This document shows positions 10,428 through 18,657 of a stretch of 64,000 nucleotides of DNA, piece after piece. The notes beneath the pieces are model-generated. The model had not been told where the DNA came from. It saw nothing but the letters and a program-made list of their open reading frames with translations, and ran no database searches. The stretch comes from Pseudomonas cremoris (GTDB lineage: Bacteria; Pseudomonadota; Gammaproteobacteria; Pseudomonadales; Pseudomonadaceae), in contig NZ_JAAXCY010000004.1 in NCBI RefSeq assembly GCF_014230465.1, positions 372,001 to 436,000 of the forward strand. The letters are read 5' to 3'. How positions within the stretch are numbered: position 1 is the stretch's first letter; each line of letters begins with the position of its first letter. A program made the translations under genes and the position numbers.

Positions 10428-11348
10428 TCACGTGTCGCTGCAGGCTTCCTTCAACCACTGGCTGAAGCATTCAGCCGCGTCGCTGCCGGGCCCCTGCGGG
10501 GCGATCAGCCAGTAGCCGATTTCGCTGTGGTAGGGCGGCCAGTCAAAGGCTTCCACCAGGCTGCCATCCTGGAGCTTGCGCTCGATCAGGCGATGACGGC
10601 CCATGGCAATGCCCTGGCCGGCTACGGCGGCTTCGACCACGATGTTGTAGTCGTGCAGCATCACGCGAGGATGGTCAGCGAGGTCGACTTGGTAGTGCTC
10701 GGACCAATCGGTCCATTCAAACGGCCGGTGCGAAGTGGCCATCAGCAACGGGCTGTCGTGACGTGCCTTGAACGCTGGGCTGCATACCGGGGAGATCACT
10801 TCCGGCATCAGCCGTGTGGCCTGCACGTCGGGCCAGTCGCCCTTGCCATAGCGGATGGCCAGGTCGACTTCGGCGGCGGCAACGTTGGCCAGTTGAATCG
10901 CCGGCAGCAACTCCACCTGGATATGCGGGTAGCGGTTCAGAAACCCTGCCAGGCGCGGCGCCAGCCACAGTGTGGCAAAGGACGCCAGCAAGCCGATGCG
11001 CAATACCGTGATGCTCGGCTTGACGCGTTGGCTACGTGTGGCGGCGGCGATGGCGTCCAGAGCGGGGCGGATTTCGTCGTAGTAACGCTGGCCGTCAGCG
11101 GTCAGATCAATCGCACGGGTGCGTCGGATAAACAGTGGCTTGCCCAAGTGCTGTTCAAGCTTTTGTACTTGGTGGCTCAAGGCGCTTTGGGTGACTGACA
11201 GCTCGTTCGCGGCCTTGATAAAACTCAAATGGCGCGCCACGGCTTCGAAGGCGCGCAGGGCCAGCAATGGCGGAAGGTCCTTGTGCAATGCCACCTGAGC
11301 GCGTCTCCAGAGCCTGGGAAAGTGCCGATTTTGGGCGATGACCTGCAT
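10428..11348 (-). CDS. LysR-family regulator (GcvA-like)
   Basis: A winged helix-turn-helix occupies the N-terminus (LRAFEAVARHLSFIKAANEL, SQSALSHQVQKLEQHLG), followed by a periplasmic-binding-like effector domain with VDLAIRYGKGDWP. It resembles GcvA/AmpR-type regulators. It is oriented like the ridA-aminotransferase pair, 89 bases upstream, and probably controls them. Starts are ambiguous: ATG 11348 is used here; a GTG at 11294 closer to the HTH is also possible. Confidence 0.87.
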   Translation of the reverse strand: MQVIAQNRHFPRLWRRAQVALHKDLPPLLALRAFEAVARHLSFIKAANELSVTQSALSHQVQKLEQHLGKPLFIRRTRAIDLTADGQRYYDEIRPALDAIAAATRSQRVKPSITVLRIGLLASFATLWLAPRLAGFLNRYPHIQVELLPAIQLANVAAAEVDLAIRYGKGDWPDVQATRLMPEVISPVCSPAFKARHDSPLLMATSHRPFEWTDWSEHYQVDLADHPRVMLHDYNIVVEAAVAGQGIAMGRHRLIERKLQDGSLVEAFDWPPYHSEIGYWLIAPQGPGSDAAECFSQWLKEACSDT

Positions 11349-11425
11349 TTTGTCGCCCGCTGATTTGCGATGGAGCGGGGGAGGCCGCATTATTGAGCCA
11401 TTCCCGCCACGACGTAAGCCAAGCC

Positions 11426-11587
11426 ATGAGTGATGACGACAAGCTGATCGACCTGAATGCCGAACGGGCCAAACGTGTCCATGACCTGAACGACAAGCGC
11501 CTGAATGAAGTGCGCCAGGCATTTGAACAAGCAATGCCGCTCGGCAAAGTTAAGAAAAAACCAAAGAACAAACCAAAAAAACGTTGA
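11426..11587 (+). CDS. Small basic conserved protein (53 aa), unknown function
   Basis: The gene runs divergently from the LysR gene. The 53-residue product starts MSDDDKLIDLNAERAKRV, is predicted helical and ends in a very lysine-rich tail (GKVKKKPKNKPKKR). Such tails often bind nucleic acids or ribosomes, but that is only suggestive. Upstream in-frame codons lack a good ribosome binding site; the ATG used here gives the natural acidic start. Confidence 0.65.
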   Translation: MSDDDKLIDLNAERAKRVHDLNDKRLNEVRQAFEQAMPLGKVKKKPKNKPKKR

Positions 11588-11591
11588 AACA

Positions 11592-11613
11592 ACCTGCATC
11601 TGTTGATGCAGGT
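11592..11613 (+). terminator. Hairpin after the 53-aa gene
   Basis: A perfect nine-base-pair stem ACCTGCATC / GATGCAGGT closes on loop TGTT five bases after the stop codon. It has only a broken T tract behind it (CAGTTATTGCCCTTCTTT), so it is a modest terminator candidate. Confidence 0.55.
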
Positions 11614-11651
11614 CAGTTATTGCCCTTCTTTACGCCCCGTTGCGGGCGACA

Positions 11652-11665
11652 TTGATCCCCGTCAA
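11652..11665 (+). promoter_or_regulatory. Anr/FNR box upstream of the ccoM-like gene
   Basis: TTGATCCCCGTCAA matches the Anr/FNR consensus TTGAT-N4-ATCAA at nine of ten fixed positions. Its centre lies about 41 bases upstream of the start expected from a -10-like TTAACT at 11687-11692, the classic class II activator spacing. This places the downstream mini-gene under likely low-oxygen control. Confidence 0.65.
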
Positions 11666-11730
11666 TTTTCCATTCTGCCTTCTCCATTAACTTAGCCCTA
11701 TCGCAACAGGGCAAGTGCAGGAGGCCGGTC

Positions 11731-11847
11731 ATGTTTATCGATAATGTGGTATTTGCCGGAGTGCTGACTGTCAGCCTCATGGTGCTGTTTTTTGTAGGGT
11801 TTGGAATTTTTATCTGGAAAGACGCGAATAAGCGTAAAAAACCCTAG
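11731..11847 (+). CDS. ccoM: CcoM-like small subunit of cbb3-type cytochrome c oxidase (38 aa)
   Basis: This is a 38-residue single-span membrane protein: a short N-terminus (MFIDNVVFAG), one hydrophobic helix (about 8-28) and a basic end (WKDANKRKKP). A strong AGGAGG ribosome binding site lies seven bases before the ATG. The layout and end motif IFIWKD match what I remember of CcoM, the single-helix fourth subunit seen with cbb3 oxidase in Pseudomonas stutzeri. An Anr box upstream and a clean terminator downstream support a real, independently expressed, low-oxygen gene. The ccoNOPQ genes are not in this window. Confidence 0.65.
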   Translation: MFIDNVVFAGVLTVSLMVLFFVGFGIFIWKDANKRKKP

Positions 11848-11882
11848 GTCTTTCCGGGTTACATGAGCACGCAAGGCATTTT

Positions 11883-11907
11883 GGGCGACTTCGGTCGCCC
11901 TTTTTTT
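11883..11907 (+). terminator. Rho-independent terminator of the ccoM-like gene
   Basis: GGGCGAC-TTCG-GTCGCCC, a seven-base-pair stem closed by a stable TTCG tetraloop, is followed by seven T. Confidence 0.92.
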
Positions 11908-11944
11908 GCCTGGGATTTGATCGGGTTGATTAAATCTGTTCCAT

Positions 11945-11986
11945 AAAAAAAGGTGCGGTTCTCAATAGAGGCCGCACCTTTTTTTT
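11945..11986 (-). terminator. Bidirectional terminator downstream of the phosphate transporter
   Basis: A stem (AAGGTGCGG / CCGCACCTT) flanked by A and T runs on both sides lies twelve bases past the end of the PiT gene. It works for the minus-strand gene and can back up the plus-strand one. Confidence 0.9.
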
Positions 11987-11998
11987 AATCGTGGGTTA

Positions 11999-13474
11999 TC
12001 AGCTACCCAGCGCCTTCGAGGCCAACCAGAACAACCCGGCCGACAGGCCTACGGTTGCTGGCAGTGTCAGCACCCAGGCCATCAGGATGGTCTTGACGGT
12101 ACCGCCTTGCAGGCCGCTCTTGTTGGCGACCATGGTACCGGCTACACCCGACGACAGCACGTGCGTGGTCGACACTGGCAGGCTGAAGATGTTAGCCAGG
12201 CCAATCATGCTCGCGGTGGTGATCTGCGCCGACATGCCTTGGGCATAGGTCATGCCTTGCTTGCCGATTTTTTCACCGATGGTCAGCACCACGCGTTTCC
12301 AGCCAACCATGGTGCCCAGGCCCAGGGCCAGCGCGACGGCGAGGATCACCCAGAACGGGGCGTACTCGGTGGTGGCTGTCAGGTCTTTGCGCAGCTTGTC
12401 GAGGTCGGACTTCTCACGTGCATCCAGGCCCGGCAGCTTGCCGACTTTCTTCGCGGTGTCATCCAGGCAGAGCAGGTAGCGACGCACTTCAATGCGGTGC
12501 TCGGCGGTCAACGAGTGGTAGTCGGAAACACCTTTGAGCGTCTCCATCAGCGCGCTGATGGTCGGCTCAGTCTGCTGCGGGTTGCACTGGAATTTGCCTG
12601 GGAGGTCGTTCTTCACGCTTTTGCCCAGTGCCAGGAACTCGCCAAGGGTGGCGTTGTTACGCTGGTAGAACTGGCTCAGGTGCACAGTGGCGTCGCGGGT
12701 GCGTTCGATCTGGTAAGTGGTGCTGCCCAGGTCGAGTACGAACTGCGCCGGTACGATACCGATCAGCACCAGCATGATCAGGCCGATGCCTTTTTGACCG
12801 TCGTTGGAGCCGTGCACGAAACTCACGGCCATGGCGGAAATCACCAGGACCAGGCGGTTCCAGAACGGCGGGTGCTTCTTGTCGTCAAGCTTGCGGCGCT
12901 GGTCCGGGGTCTTGTGCATCTTCGACAATGGACGCCACCATTTAAGGGCAATCAGCACCAGCGCCGCGACCAGGAAACCGGCCATCGGCGAGAACACGAG
13001 GGAGGCACCGATATCAATCGCCTTCTGCCAGTTCACACCGTCAGCCAAGGGGATATCGTTGATCAGCGCGTTGGCCAGGCCGACACCGAGGATCGAACCG
13101 ATCAAGGTGTGGGAGCTGGAAGCCGGGATGCCGAAGTACCAGGTGCCCAGGTTCCAGGTGATGGCCGCTGCCAATAGCGAGAAGACCATGGCCAGGCCGT
13201 GGCCGGTGTTCACATTGATCAGCAACTCCACCGGCAGCAAATGCACGATGGCGTAGGCGACACCCACACCGCCGAGCAACACGCCGAGGAAGTTGAACAC
13301 CCCGGAGAAGAACACGGCCAGGTGCGGCGGCATGGCTTTGGTATAGATGACTGTGGCCACCGCGTTAGCGGTGTCATGAAAGCCATTGATGAACTCGAAG
13401 GCGAGGACAAAGGCCAGGGCGAGCAACAGGCTCACTAGAACCCAAGCATCCAGTCCGCTGAATAAATCGATCAT
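11999..13474 (-). CDS. PiT-family inorganic phosphate transporter
   Basis: This 491-residue membrane protein has the two PiT signature repeats: GFHDTANAVATVIYTKAM near the N-terminus and FVHGSNDGQKGIG in the centre, with a third related stretch (VSTTHVLSSGVAGTM) near the C-terminus. A long hydrophilic loop (about 215-400) separates the two membrane halves, as in E. coli PitA, which takes up metal-phosphate in symport with protons. It is transcribed alone. Confidence 0.95.
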   Translation of the reverse strand: MIDLFSGLDAWVLVSLLLALAFVLAFEFINGFHDTANAVATVIYTKAMPPHLAVFFSGVFNFLGVLLGGVGVAYAIVHLLPVELLINVNTGHGLAMVFSLLAAAITWNLGTWYFGIPASSSHTLIGSILGVGLANALINDIPLADGVNWQKAIDIGASLVFSPMAGFLVAALVLIALKWWRPLSKMHKTPDQRRKLDDKKHPPFWNRLVLVISAMAVSFVHGSNDGQKGIGLIMLVLIGIVPAQFVLDLGSTTYQIERTRDATVHLSQFYQRNNATLGEFLALGKSVKNDLPGKFQCNPQQTEPTISALMETLKGVSDYHSLTAEHRIEVRRYLLCLDDTAKKVGKLPGLDAREKSDLDKLRKDLTATTEYAPFWVILAVALALGLGTMVGWKRVVLTIGEKIGKQGMTYAQGMSAQITTASMIGLANIFSLPVSTTHVLSSGVAGTMVANKSGLQGGTVKTILMAWVLTLPATVGLSAGLFWLASKALGS

Positions 13475-13787
13475 GAAGGTTTTCTGACCCGGTCGTAAGG
13501 GGGCGCGATTATGCCAGAAAACCTCGGTAATCGATGCACTAGCTGCTCATCGGTAACAATCTTCACTGAAAAACCAGGCGGGAGAGGCGTGCATCCCACG
13601 GTTTTCGGGGCTTTGGCAAGTCTTTGATTTATAACGCGGAGGGGGGATTCGACAGGCAATTGTCACGAAAACGTCATGCCTGAAACATTTGTATGAAATT
13701 TCGCTGGTGGCAGTCGGATGAGAGGTAGCCGGTTGCTAGCAATACGCCAGCAACCGAGGCGATACCTTCAGGCTGAAACCGAGTTGC
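13475..13787. other. Intergenic region upstream of the PiT gene (313 bases)
   Basis: No gene is visible here. At 13660-13677 the sequence TTGTCAC-GAAA-ACGTCAT has the 7-4-7 layout of a PHO box with five of seven matches in each half, but it points away from the transporter gene. At 13731-13755 an imperfect hairpin (GGTTGCT ... AGCAACC) follows the small gene on its right and lacks a T run. Confidence 0.4.
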
Positions 13788-13988
13788 TTATGACTCCTCG
13801 GTTTTGAGTTCCTGTTCTATCTTTTGGATTTCCTGGGCAAATGCCTGGTCGAGCAGGCTGGCTCGCTTGCGCCATGGTTTGCGTTCAGGTTCAGGCTGGG
13901 CGGCGTAGGTGGTGACTTCCCCGCCGTAAACGTCCTTGTAACGTTGCTCCTGGCGCTCAAGTTCCGCGCGCAGTTCATCTTTCGTCAC
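13788..13988 (-). CDS. Small charged conserved protein (66 aa), unknown function
   Basis: The 66-residue product begins [18 protein letters not shown] and ends in a glutamate-rich helix ([13 protein letters not shown]). It is predicted mostly helical and soluble, with a central proline- and lysine-rich stretch. I recognise no motif. Codon use and strand fit the neighbours, and similar small proteins occur in related Pseudomonas as far as I recall. Confidence 0.6.
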   Translation of the reverse strand: MTKDELRAELERQEQRYKDVYGGEVTTYAAQPEPERKPWRKRASLLDQAFAQEIQKIEQELKTEES

Positions 13989-14148
13989 AGTATTACCTAA
14001 TTGAGTTGAGTGTAATTACGCTGCAGCTTTTTGCCTGAATGACACCCTCGGTGTTGTTCCAAGTTGAACGCGTGAGACGTTCAAGTTTGAACTAGGTACG
14101 AAGGCCATTTGTTAGTGCAGTCATTCGAGGCAGGTTGTTGCGACCGAC

Positions 14149-14167
14149 CATGCACAGCCTGTGCATG
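14149..14167. promoter_or_regulatory. Perfect 19-base palindrome, possible operator
   Basis: CATGCACAG-C-CTGTGCATG has nine-base arms around a single central base. Its symmetry and length fit a dimeric repressor site. It does not match the LexA or PcaR sites I know, and the regulator is unknown. Confidence 0.45.
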
Positions 14168-14415
14168 ACCTGGCGAGCTCTGATCCCGATAGTGAAACCG
14201 GGCCGACCTCCGCATAGGGTGCATTATAGCGACGCATTTGAATAACACTATCGGCATAAAGTTAAAAAGCGTCAACTTTGTGTGAGCGTTTTGTTACACG
14301 CGAGCGTCAGCCATGTGCGCCTATTCTGGCGCCATAAACGCTTCAATCGATTAAGACTTTATAACGCGGCGCTAAAGTGTTCCGTGACTGCCCTGGCCCT
14401 CACGACACGAAATTG

Positions 14416-14443
14416 CGATTATCGAATGATCGTCCGATAATCG
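14416..14443. promoter_or_regulatory. PcaR operator upstream of pcaR
   Basis: CGATTATCG and CGATAATCG stand ten bases apart. The right half sits in TCCGATAATCGCAC, one or two bases from the 15-base PcaR site GTTCGATAATCGCAC described in P. putida. The location 100 bases before pcaR suggests autoregulation. Confidence 0.75.
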
Positions 14444-14542
14444 CACAATGTTGCAGGCGCTGCCTTGTGCATCACGGTGTGCGCGGCTTGTAATAGCCAA
14501 CCAACCTCCCTCGCGGATGACAATAAGAGAAAGGACCCCGAC

Positions 14543-15385
14543 ATGAACGATCAATTGCGCAACTCTTTCGCGTCAGTCGCGCCGCCGATCGTTGCTTCAC
14601 CGGCCAAGCGTATCCAGGCGTTTACCGGTGACCCCGACTTCATGACCTCCTTGGCCCGTGGTTTGGCCGTGGTGCAGGCGTTTCAAGAACGCAAGCGCCA
14701 CCTCACCATCGCCCAGATCAGCCACCGCACCGAAATACCCCGCGCTGCCGTGCGCCGTTGCCTGCACACCTTGATCAAGTTGGGCTACGCCACCACTGAT
14801 GGGCGCACGTACTCGCTATTGCCCAAAGTGCTCACCCTGGGCCATGCCTATTTATCCTCGACACCGTTGGCCGTGTCGGCCCAACCCTATCTGGACCGCA
14901 TGAGTGAGCAGTTACACGAGGCGTGCAACATGGCCACCCTCGAAGGCGACGACATTCTCTATATCGCTCGCTCTGCCACCACTCAGCGCCTGATTTCCGT
15001 GGACCTCTCGGTGGGTGGGCGCTTGCCTGCCTATTGCACGTCCATGGGCCGTATCCTGCTCGCGGCACTGGATGACGCCTCGCTGCAGGACTACCTCGAC
15101 CACGCCGACCTGCAAACCAAGACCAGCCGCACCCTGACCACACCTGCCGCGTTGTTTGAATGCCTGCAGCAAGTGCGTCAGCAAGGCTGGTGCATCGTCG
15201 ACCAGGAATTGGAACAAGGCCTGCGCTCTATCGCGGTGCCGGTGTACGACGCCTCCGGCCAGGTATTGGCCGCGCTCAACGTCAGCACCCACGCCGGGCG
15301 GGTCAGCCGCAGCGAGCTGGAACAGCGGTTTCTGCCGAGCATGCTCAGTGCCAGTCGCGAGTTGAGTGCGCAGTTGTTTGCCTAA
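14543..15385 (+). CDS. pcaR: PcaR, IclR-family regulator of the pca genes
   Basis: PcaR is the 3-oxoadipate-responsive activator of the beta-ketoadipate genes. The 280-residue product has an N-terminal winged helix (LARGLAVVQAFQERKRHLTI, then IPRAAVRRCLHTLIKLGY) and the IclR effector domain with GGRLPAYCTSMGRILLA and GLRSIAVPVYDASG. The chosen ATG follows AAAGGA and gives the usual N-terminus; an upstream in-frame start has no ribosome binding site. It heads the pca cluster and has a matching operator in its own promoter. Confidence 0.95.
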   Translation: MNDQLRNSFASVAPPIVASPAKRIQAFTGDPDFMTSLARGLAVVQAFQERKRHLTIAQISHRTEIPRAAVRRCLHTLIKLGYATTDGRTYSLLPKVLTLGHAYLSSTPLAVSAQPYLDRMSEQLHEACNMATLEGDDILYIARSATTQRLISVDLSVGGRLPAYCTSMGRILLAALDDASLQDYLDHADLQTKTSRTLTTPAALFECLQQVRQQGWCIVDQELEQGLRSIAVPVYDASGQVLAALNVSTHAGRVSRSELEQRFLPSMLSASRELSAQLFA

Positions 15386-15420
15386 GTGTTCGGTGACCGC
15401 ACAGATCCCGGTTTGATCAA

Positions 15421-15447
15421 TTGACGGTGTTTCCCCTGGCTTATTAA
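15421..15447 (+). promoter_or_regulatory. Candidate sigma-70 promoter of pcaK
   Basis: TTGACG at 15421 and TATTAA at 15442 are spaced 15 bases (17 if TTAATG is taken as the -10). No PcaR-type half site is visible here, unlike at pcaR and pcaI. Confidence 0.35.
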
Positions 15448-15530
15448 TGTGCGGCAGCGCTATCAGCGCCGCGCAAATAATAATGACGACCTCAGGTCGT
15501 TGGCCCGCCATCGGTGTGGAAATAACAATA

Positions 15531-16871
15531 ATGAATCAGCCTTCTGTCAGCACCACCCTGGACGTACAGTCCTTTATCAACGCCCAGCCACTGTCGCGTT
15601 ATCAGTGGCGTGTGGTGATCCTGTGTTTCCTGATCGTCTTCCTCGATGGCCTCGACACCGCCGCCATGGGCTTTATCGCGCCTGCATTGTCCCAGGACTG
15701 GGGCATCGACCGCGCCAGCCTCGGCCCGGTGATGAGTGCCGCGTTGATCGGCATGGTGTTCGGTGCATTGGGCTCTGGCCCGTTGGCCGACCGTTTTGGG
15801 CGCAAAGTCGTCTTGGTGGGCGCCGTGTTGCTGTTCGGCGCGTTCAGCCTGGCTTCGGCCTACAGCACCAACGTCGATCAACTGTTGGTGCTGCGCTTCC
15901 TCACCGGGCTGGGCCTGGGCGCGGGAATGCCGAATGCCACCACCTTGCTGTCCGAATACACCCCTGAACGCCATAAGTCGCTGCTGGTCACCAGCATGTT
16001 TTGCGGCTTTAACCTGGGCATGGCCGGCGGCGGGTTTATCTCGGCCAAGCTGATCCCGGCCTTTGGTTGGCACGCCCTGTTGATGATCGGCGGCATTCTG
16101 CCGTTGATCCTGGTGGTGGTATTGGTGCTGTGGCTACCGGAGTCGGCGCGTTATTTGGTGGTGCGCAATCGCGGCACCGACAAAGTGCGCAAAACCCTCT
16201 CACCCATTGAGCCGAGCATCGTCGCCCAGGCCACTGCGTTCAGCGTGCCCGAGCAAAAGACCGTAAAAGCGCGCAACGTGTTTGCGGTGATCTTCTCCGG
16301 GACTTACAGCGCCGGCACCTTATTGCTGTGGCTCACCTACTTTATGGGCCTGGTGATTGTTTATCTGCTGACCAGTTGGCTGCCAACCCTGATGCGCGAC
16401 AGCGGTGCCAGCATGGAGCAAGCCGCGTTTATCGGCGCGTTGTTCCAGTTTGGCGGTGTGTTGAGCGCCGTAGGCGTAGGTTGGGCGATGGACCGGTTCA
16501 ATCCGCACAAAGTCATCGGCACGTTCTACCTGCTGGCCGGGGTGTTTGCCTACGCGGTAGGGCAGAGCCTGGGCAACATCACGCTGTTGGCGACGTTGGT
16601 GTTGGTCGCCGGCATGTGCGTCAACGGTGCGCAATCGGCAATGCCATCCCTGGCAGCGCGCTTCTATCCGACCCAGGGTCGTGCCACGGGTGTGTCCTGG
16701 ATGCTCGGCATTGGCCGCTTCGGCGCGATCCTTGGCGCGTGGATGGGCGCCACGTTGCTGGGCCTGGGCTGGAACTTCGAACAGGTACTCACCGCCCTGG
16801 TGATACCGGCTGCATTGGCCACCGCTGCGGTAGTGATCAAAGGCATGGTCAGCCATGCGGATGCCACCTGA
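15531..16871 (+). CDS. pcaK: PcaK, 4-hydroxybenzoate/protocatechuate transporter (MFS, AAHS family)
   Basis: PcaK imports 4-hydroxybenzoate and protocatechuate in symport with protons and is needed for chemotaxis to them in P. putida. The 446-residue product is the usual length and has twelve helices. The AAHS signature FLDGLDTAAMGFIAPAL, with its conserved Asp, is in helix 1, and GPLADRFGRKVVL follows between helices 2 and 3. The start at 15531 gives the standard MNQPS-type N-terminus. It lies between pcaR and pcaI. Confidence 0.94.
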   Translation: MNQPSVSTTLDVQSFINAQPLSRYQWRVVILCFLIVFLDGLDTAAMGFIAPALSQDWGIDRASLGPVMSAALIGMVFGALGSGPLADRFGRKVVLVGAVLLFGAFSLASAYSTNVDQLLVLRFLTGLGLGAGMPNATTLLSEYTPERHKSLLVTSMFCGFNLGMAGGGFISAKLIPAFGWHALLMIGGILPLILVVVLVLWLPESARYLVVRNRGTDKVRKTLSPIEPSIVAQATAFSVPEQKTVKARNVFAVIFSGTYSAGTLLLWLTYFMGLVIVYLLTSWLPTLMRDSGASMEQAAFIGALFQFGGVLSAVGVGWAMDRFNPHKVIGTFYLLAGVFAYAVGQSLGNITLLATLVLVAGMCVNGAQSAMPSLAARFYPTQGRATGVSWMLGIGRFGAILGAWMGATLLGLGWNFEQVLTALVIPAALATAAVVIKGMVSHADAT

Positions 16872-16901
16872 GGCTAATCGATAGCCTGCCAACAATCCGT
16901 T

Positions 16902-16929
16902 CGATAATCGAACACTCAGTCGATTATCG
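16902..16929 (+). promoter_or_regulatory. PcaR operator/promoter of pcaIJF
   Basis: CGATAATCG and CGATTATCG are again exactly ten bases apart, the mirror arrangement of the site at pcaR, and the left half reads GTTCGATAATCGAAC. Outer bases extend the symmetry (CAATCCG ... CGGATTG). It lies 90-120 bases before pcaI, where PcaR is known to activate in P. putida. Confidence 0.8.
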
Positions 16930-17020
16930 GATTGTTTGGCCCATTTCCCCCGCTTAATCTTCAAGGCACTGCGGCGCCACCTCAGCGCCTTTTTCGATCC
17001 ACACCGGGAGCCCACACCCC

Positions 17021-17878
17021 ATGGCTGAAATACTCGCGCTGCGTGACGCGGTGAAGCAATTCGTGAACGACGGCGACACCGTCGCACTGGAAGGCTTCAC
17101 CCATCTGATCCCTACGGCAGCGGGTCATGAAATCATTCGTCAGGGCAAGAAAGACCTGACGCTGGTGCGCATGACGCCTGACCTGGTCTACGACCAGTTG
17201 ATCGGTGCCGGTTGCGCCCGCAAGCTGATTTTCTCCTGGGGCGGCAACCCGGGTGTGGGTTCCCTGCATCGCCTGCGTGACGCAGTCGAGAAGCAGTGGC
17301 CGCAACCGCTGGAGATCGAAGAACACAGCCACGCCGACTTGGCCAATGCCTACGTCGCTGGAGCCTCCGGCCTGCCGTTTGCGGTGCTGCGTGCCTACGC
17401 CGGATCCGACCTGCCCAAGGTCAACCCGCTGATCAAGACGGTCACCTGCCCGTTCACCGGCGAAGTGCTGGCGGCGGTGCCCTCGGTACGGCCGGACGTC
17501 ACCGTGATCCACGCACAAAAGGCCGACCGCAAGGGCAATGTGTTGCTCTGGGGCATCCTCGGTGTGCAGAAGGAAGCGGCCCTGGCGGCCAAGCGTTGCA
17601 TCGTCACCGTGGAAGAAATTGTCGACGATCTGAACGCACCGATGAACAGCTGCGTGTTGCCGACCTGGGCTCTGACTGCAGTGTGCCATGTTCCCGGAGG
17701 CGCGCACCCGTCCTACGCCCACGGTTACAACGAGCGTGATAACCGCTTCTACCAGGCGTGGGACCCGATCGCTCGCGACCGTGGGACCTTTACCACCTGG
17801 ATTGACGAATACATCCACGGCACTGCCGATTTCAGTGAATTCCAGGCCAAGCTGGCCACCGCGCAGGAGGCCAAATAA
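17021..17878 (+). CDS. pcaI: 3-oxoadipate CoA-transferase subunit A
   Basis: With PcaJ it moves CoA from succinyl-CoA to 3-oxoadipate. The 285-residue chain belongs to the CoA-transferase family I alpha subunits (VNDGDTVALEGFTHLIP, FSWGGNPGVGSLHRLRDAV). It is longer than the 231-residue PcaI of P. putida and matches the CatI-type subunit known from P. knackmussii. The stop overlaps the pcaJ ATG by one base (TAATG). Confidence 0.92.
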   Translation: MAEILALRDAVKQFVNDGDTVALEGFTHLIPTAAGHEIIRQGKKDLTLVRMTPDLVYDQLIGAGCARKLIFSWGGNPGVGSLHRLRDAVEKQWPQPLEIEEHSHADLANAYVAGASGLPFAVLRAYAGSDLPKVNPLIKTVTCPFTGEVLAAVPSVRPDVTVIHAQKADRKGNVLLWGILGVQKEAALAAKRCIVTVEEIVDDLNAPMNSCVLPTWALTAVCHVPGGAHPSYAHGYNERDNRFYQAWDPIARDRGTFTTWIDEYIHGTADFSEFQAKLATAQEAK

Positions 17879-18657
17879 TGGCTTACTCCACCAACGAAAT
17901 GATGACCGTCGCCGCCGCGCGTCGCCTCAAGAATGGCGCCGTCTGCTTTGTCGGCATCGGCCTGCCGTCCAAGGCCGCCAACCTGGCCCGCCTGACTTCA
18001 TCGCCGGATGTGGTGTTGATCTACGAGTCCGGCCCGATTGGTGCCAAGCCCTCGGTGCTGCCGCTGTCCATCGGTGATGGCGAGCTGGCCGAGACCGCCG
18101 ACACCGTGGTGCCGACCGGTGAGATTTTTCGCTACTGGCTGCAGGGCGGGCGCATCGACGTCGGCTTTCTCGGCGCAGCCCAGGTCGACCGTTTCGGCAA
18201 TATCAATACCACCGTGGTCGGTGACTATCACCAGCCCAAAGTGCGCCTGCCAGGTGCCGGTGGCGCGCCGGAAATTGCCGGCTCCGCCAAGAGCGTGCTG
18301 ATCATCCTCAAGCAATCGTCCCGTTCGTTTGTCGACAAACTGGACTTCATCACCTCCGTCGGCCATGGCGAAGGCGGCGATTCGCGCAAGCGCCTCGGCC
18401 TGCCGGGCGCTGGTCCCGTAGGGATTATTACCGACCTGTGCATCATGGAGCCGGAAGCCGGCACCCATGAATTCGTGGTCACCGCGCTGCACCCTGGCGT
18501 GACCCGTGAACACGTGGTCGCGGCCACCGGTTGGGCGATTCGTTTTGCCGAACAGGTCAGCACCACCGCCGAGCCTACTGAGGCAGAACTGACCGCCCTG
18601 CGTGACCTTGAAGCACGCACGGCCGCCGCCCACGGCCAAGCGCCGGGAGAAGCCTGA
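17878..18657 (+). CDS. pcaJ: 3-oxoadipate CoA-transferase subunit B
   Basis: This is the catalytic partner of PcaI. The 259-residue chain has GIGLPSKAANLARLT followed by LIYESGPIGAKP, in which Glu50 is in the position of the glutamate that forms the enzyme-CoA thioester in related family I transferases. The length is of the CatJ type, like its partner. Both ends overlap neighbouring genes by one base, so pcaI, pcaJ and pcaF are translated as one coupled unit. Confidence 0.92.
   Translation: MAYSTNEMMTVAAARRLKNGAVCFVGIGLPSKAANLARLTSSPDVVLIYESGPIGAKPSVLPLSIGDGELAETADTVVPTGEIFRYWLQGGRIDVGFLGAAQVDRFGNINTTVVGDYHQPKVRLPGAGGAPEIAGSAKSVLIILKQSSRSFVDKLDFITSVGHGEGGDSRKRLGLPGAGPVGIITDLCIMEPEAGTHEFVVTALHPGVTREHVVAATGWAIRFAEQVSTTAEPTEAELTALRDLEARTAAAHGQAPGEA

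Larger units (their letters stand above)
13989..14542. other. Long divergent intergenic region before pcaR (554 bases)
   Basis: I see no gene. It holds the promoter of the 66-aa gene, a perfect 19-base palindrome, an inverted pair CCGATAGTG (14184-14192) and CACTATCGG (14247-14255) 54 bases apart, and the PcaR operator. Local AT content rises between 14,220 and 14,360. Confidence 0.5.

Noticed and set aside
12107..13177. 356-codon open frame opposite the PiT gene
   Set aside because: Shadow of a clear membrane transporter with PiT signatures.
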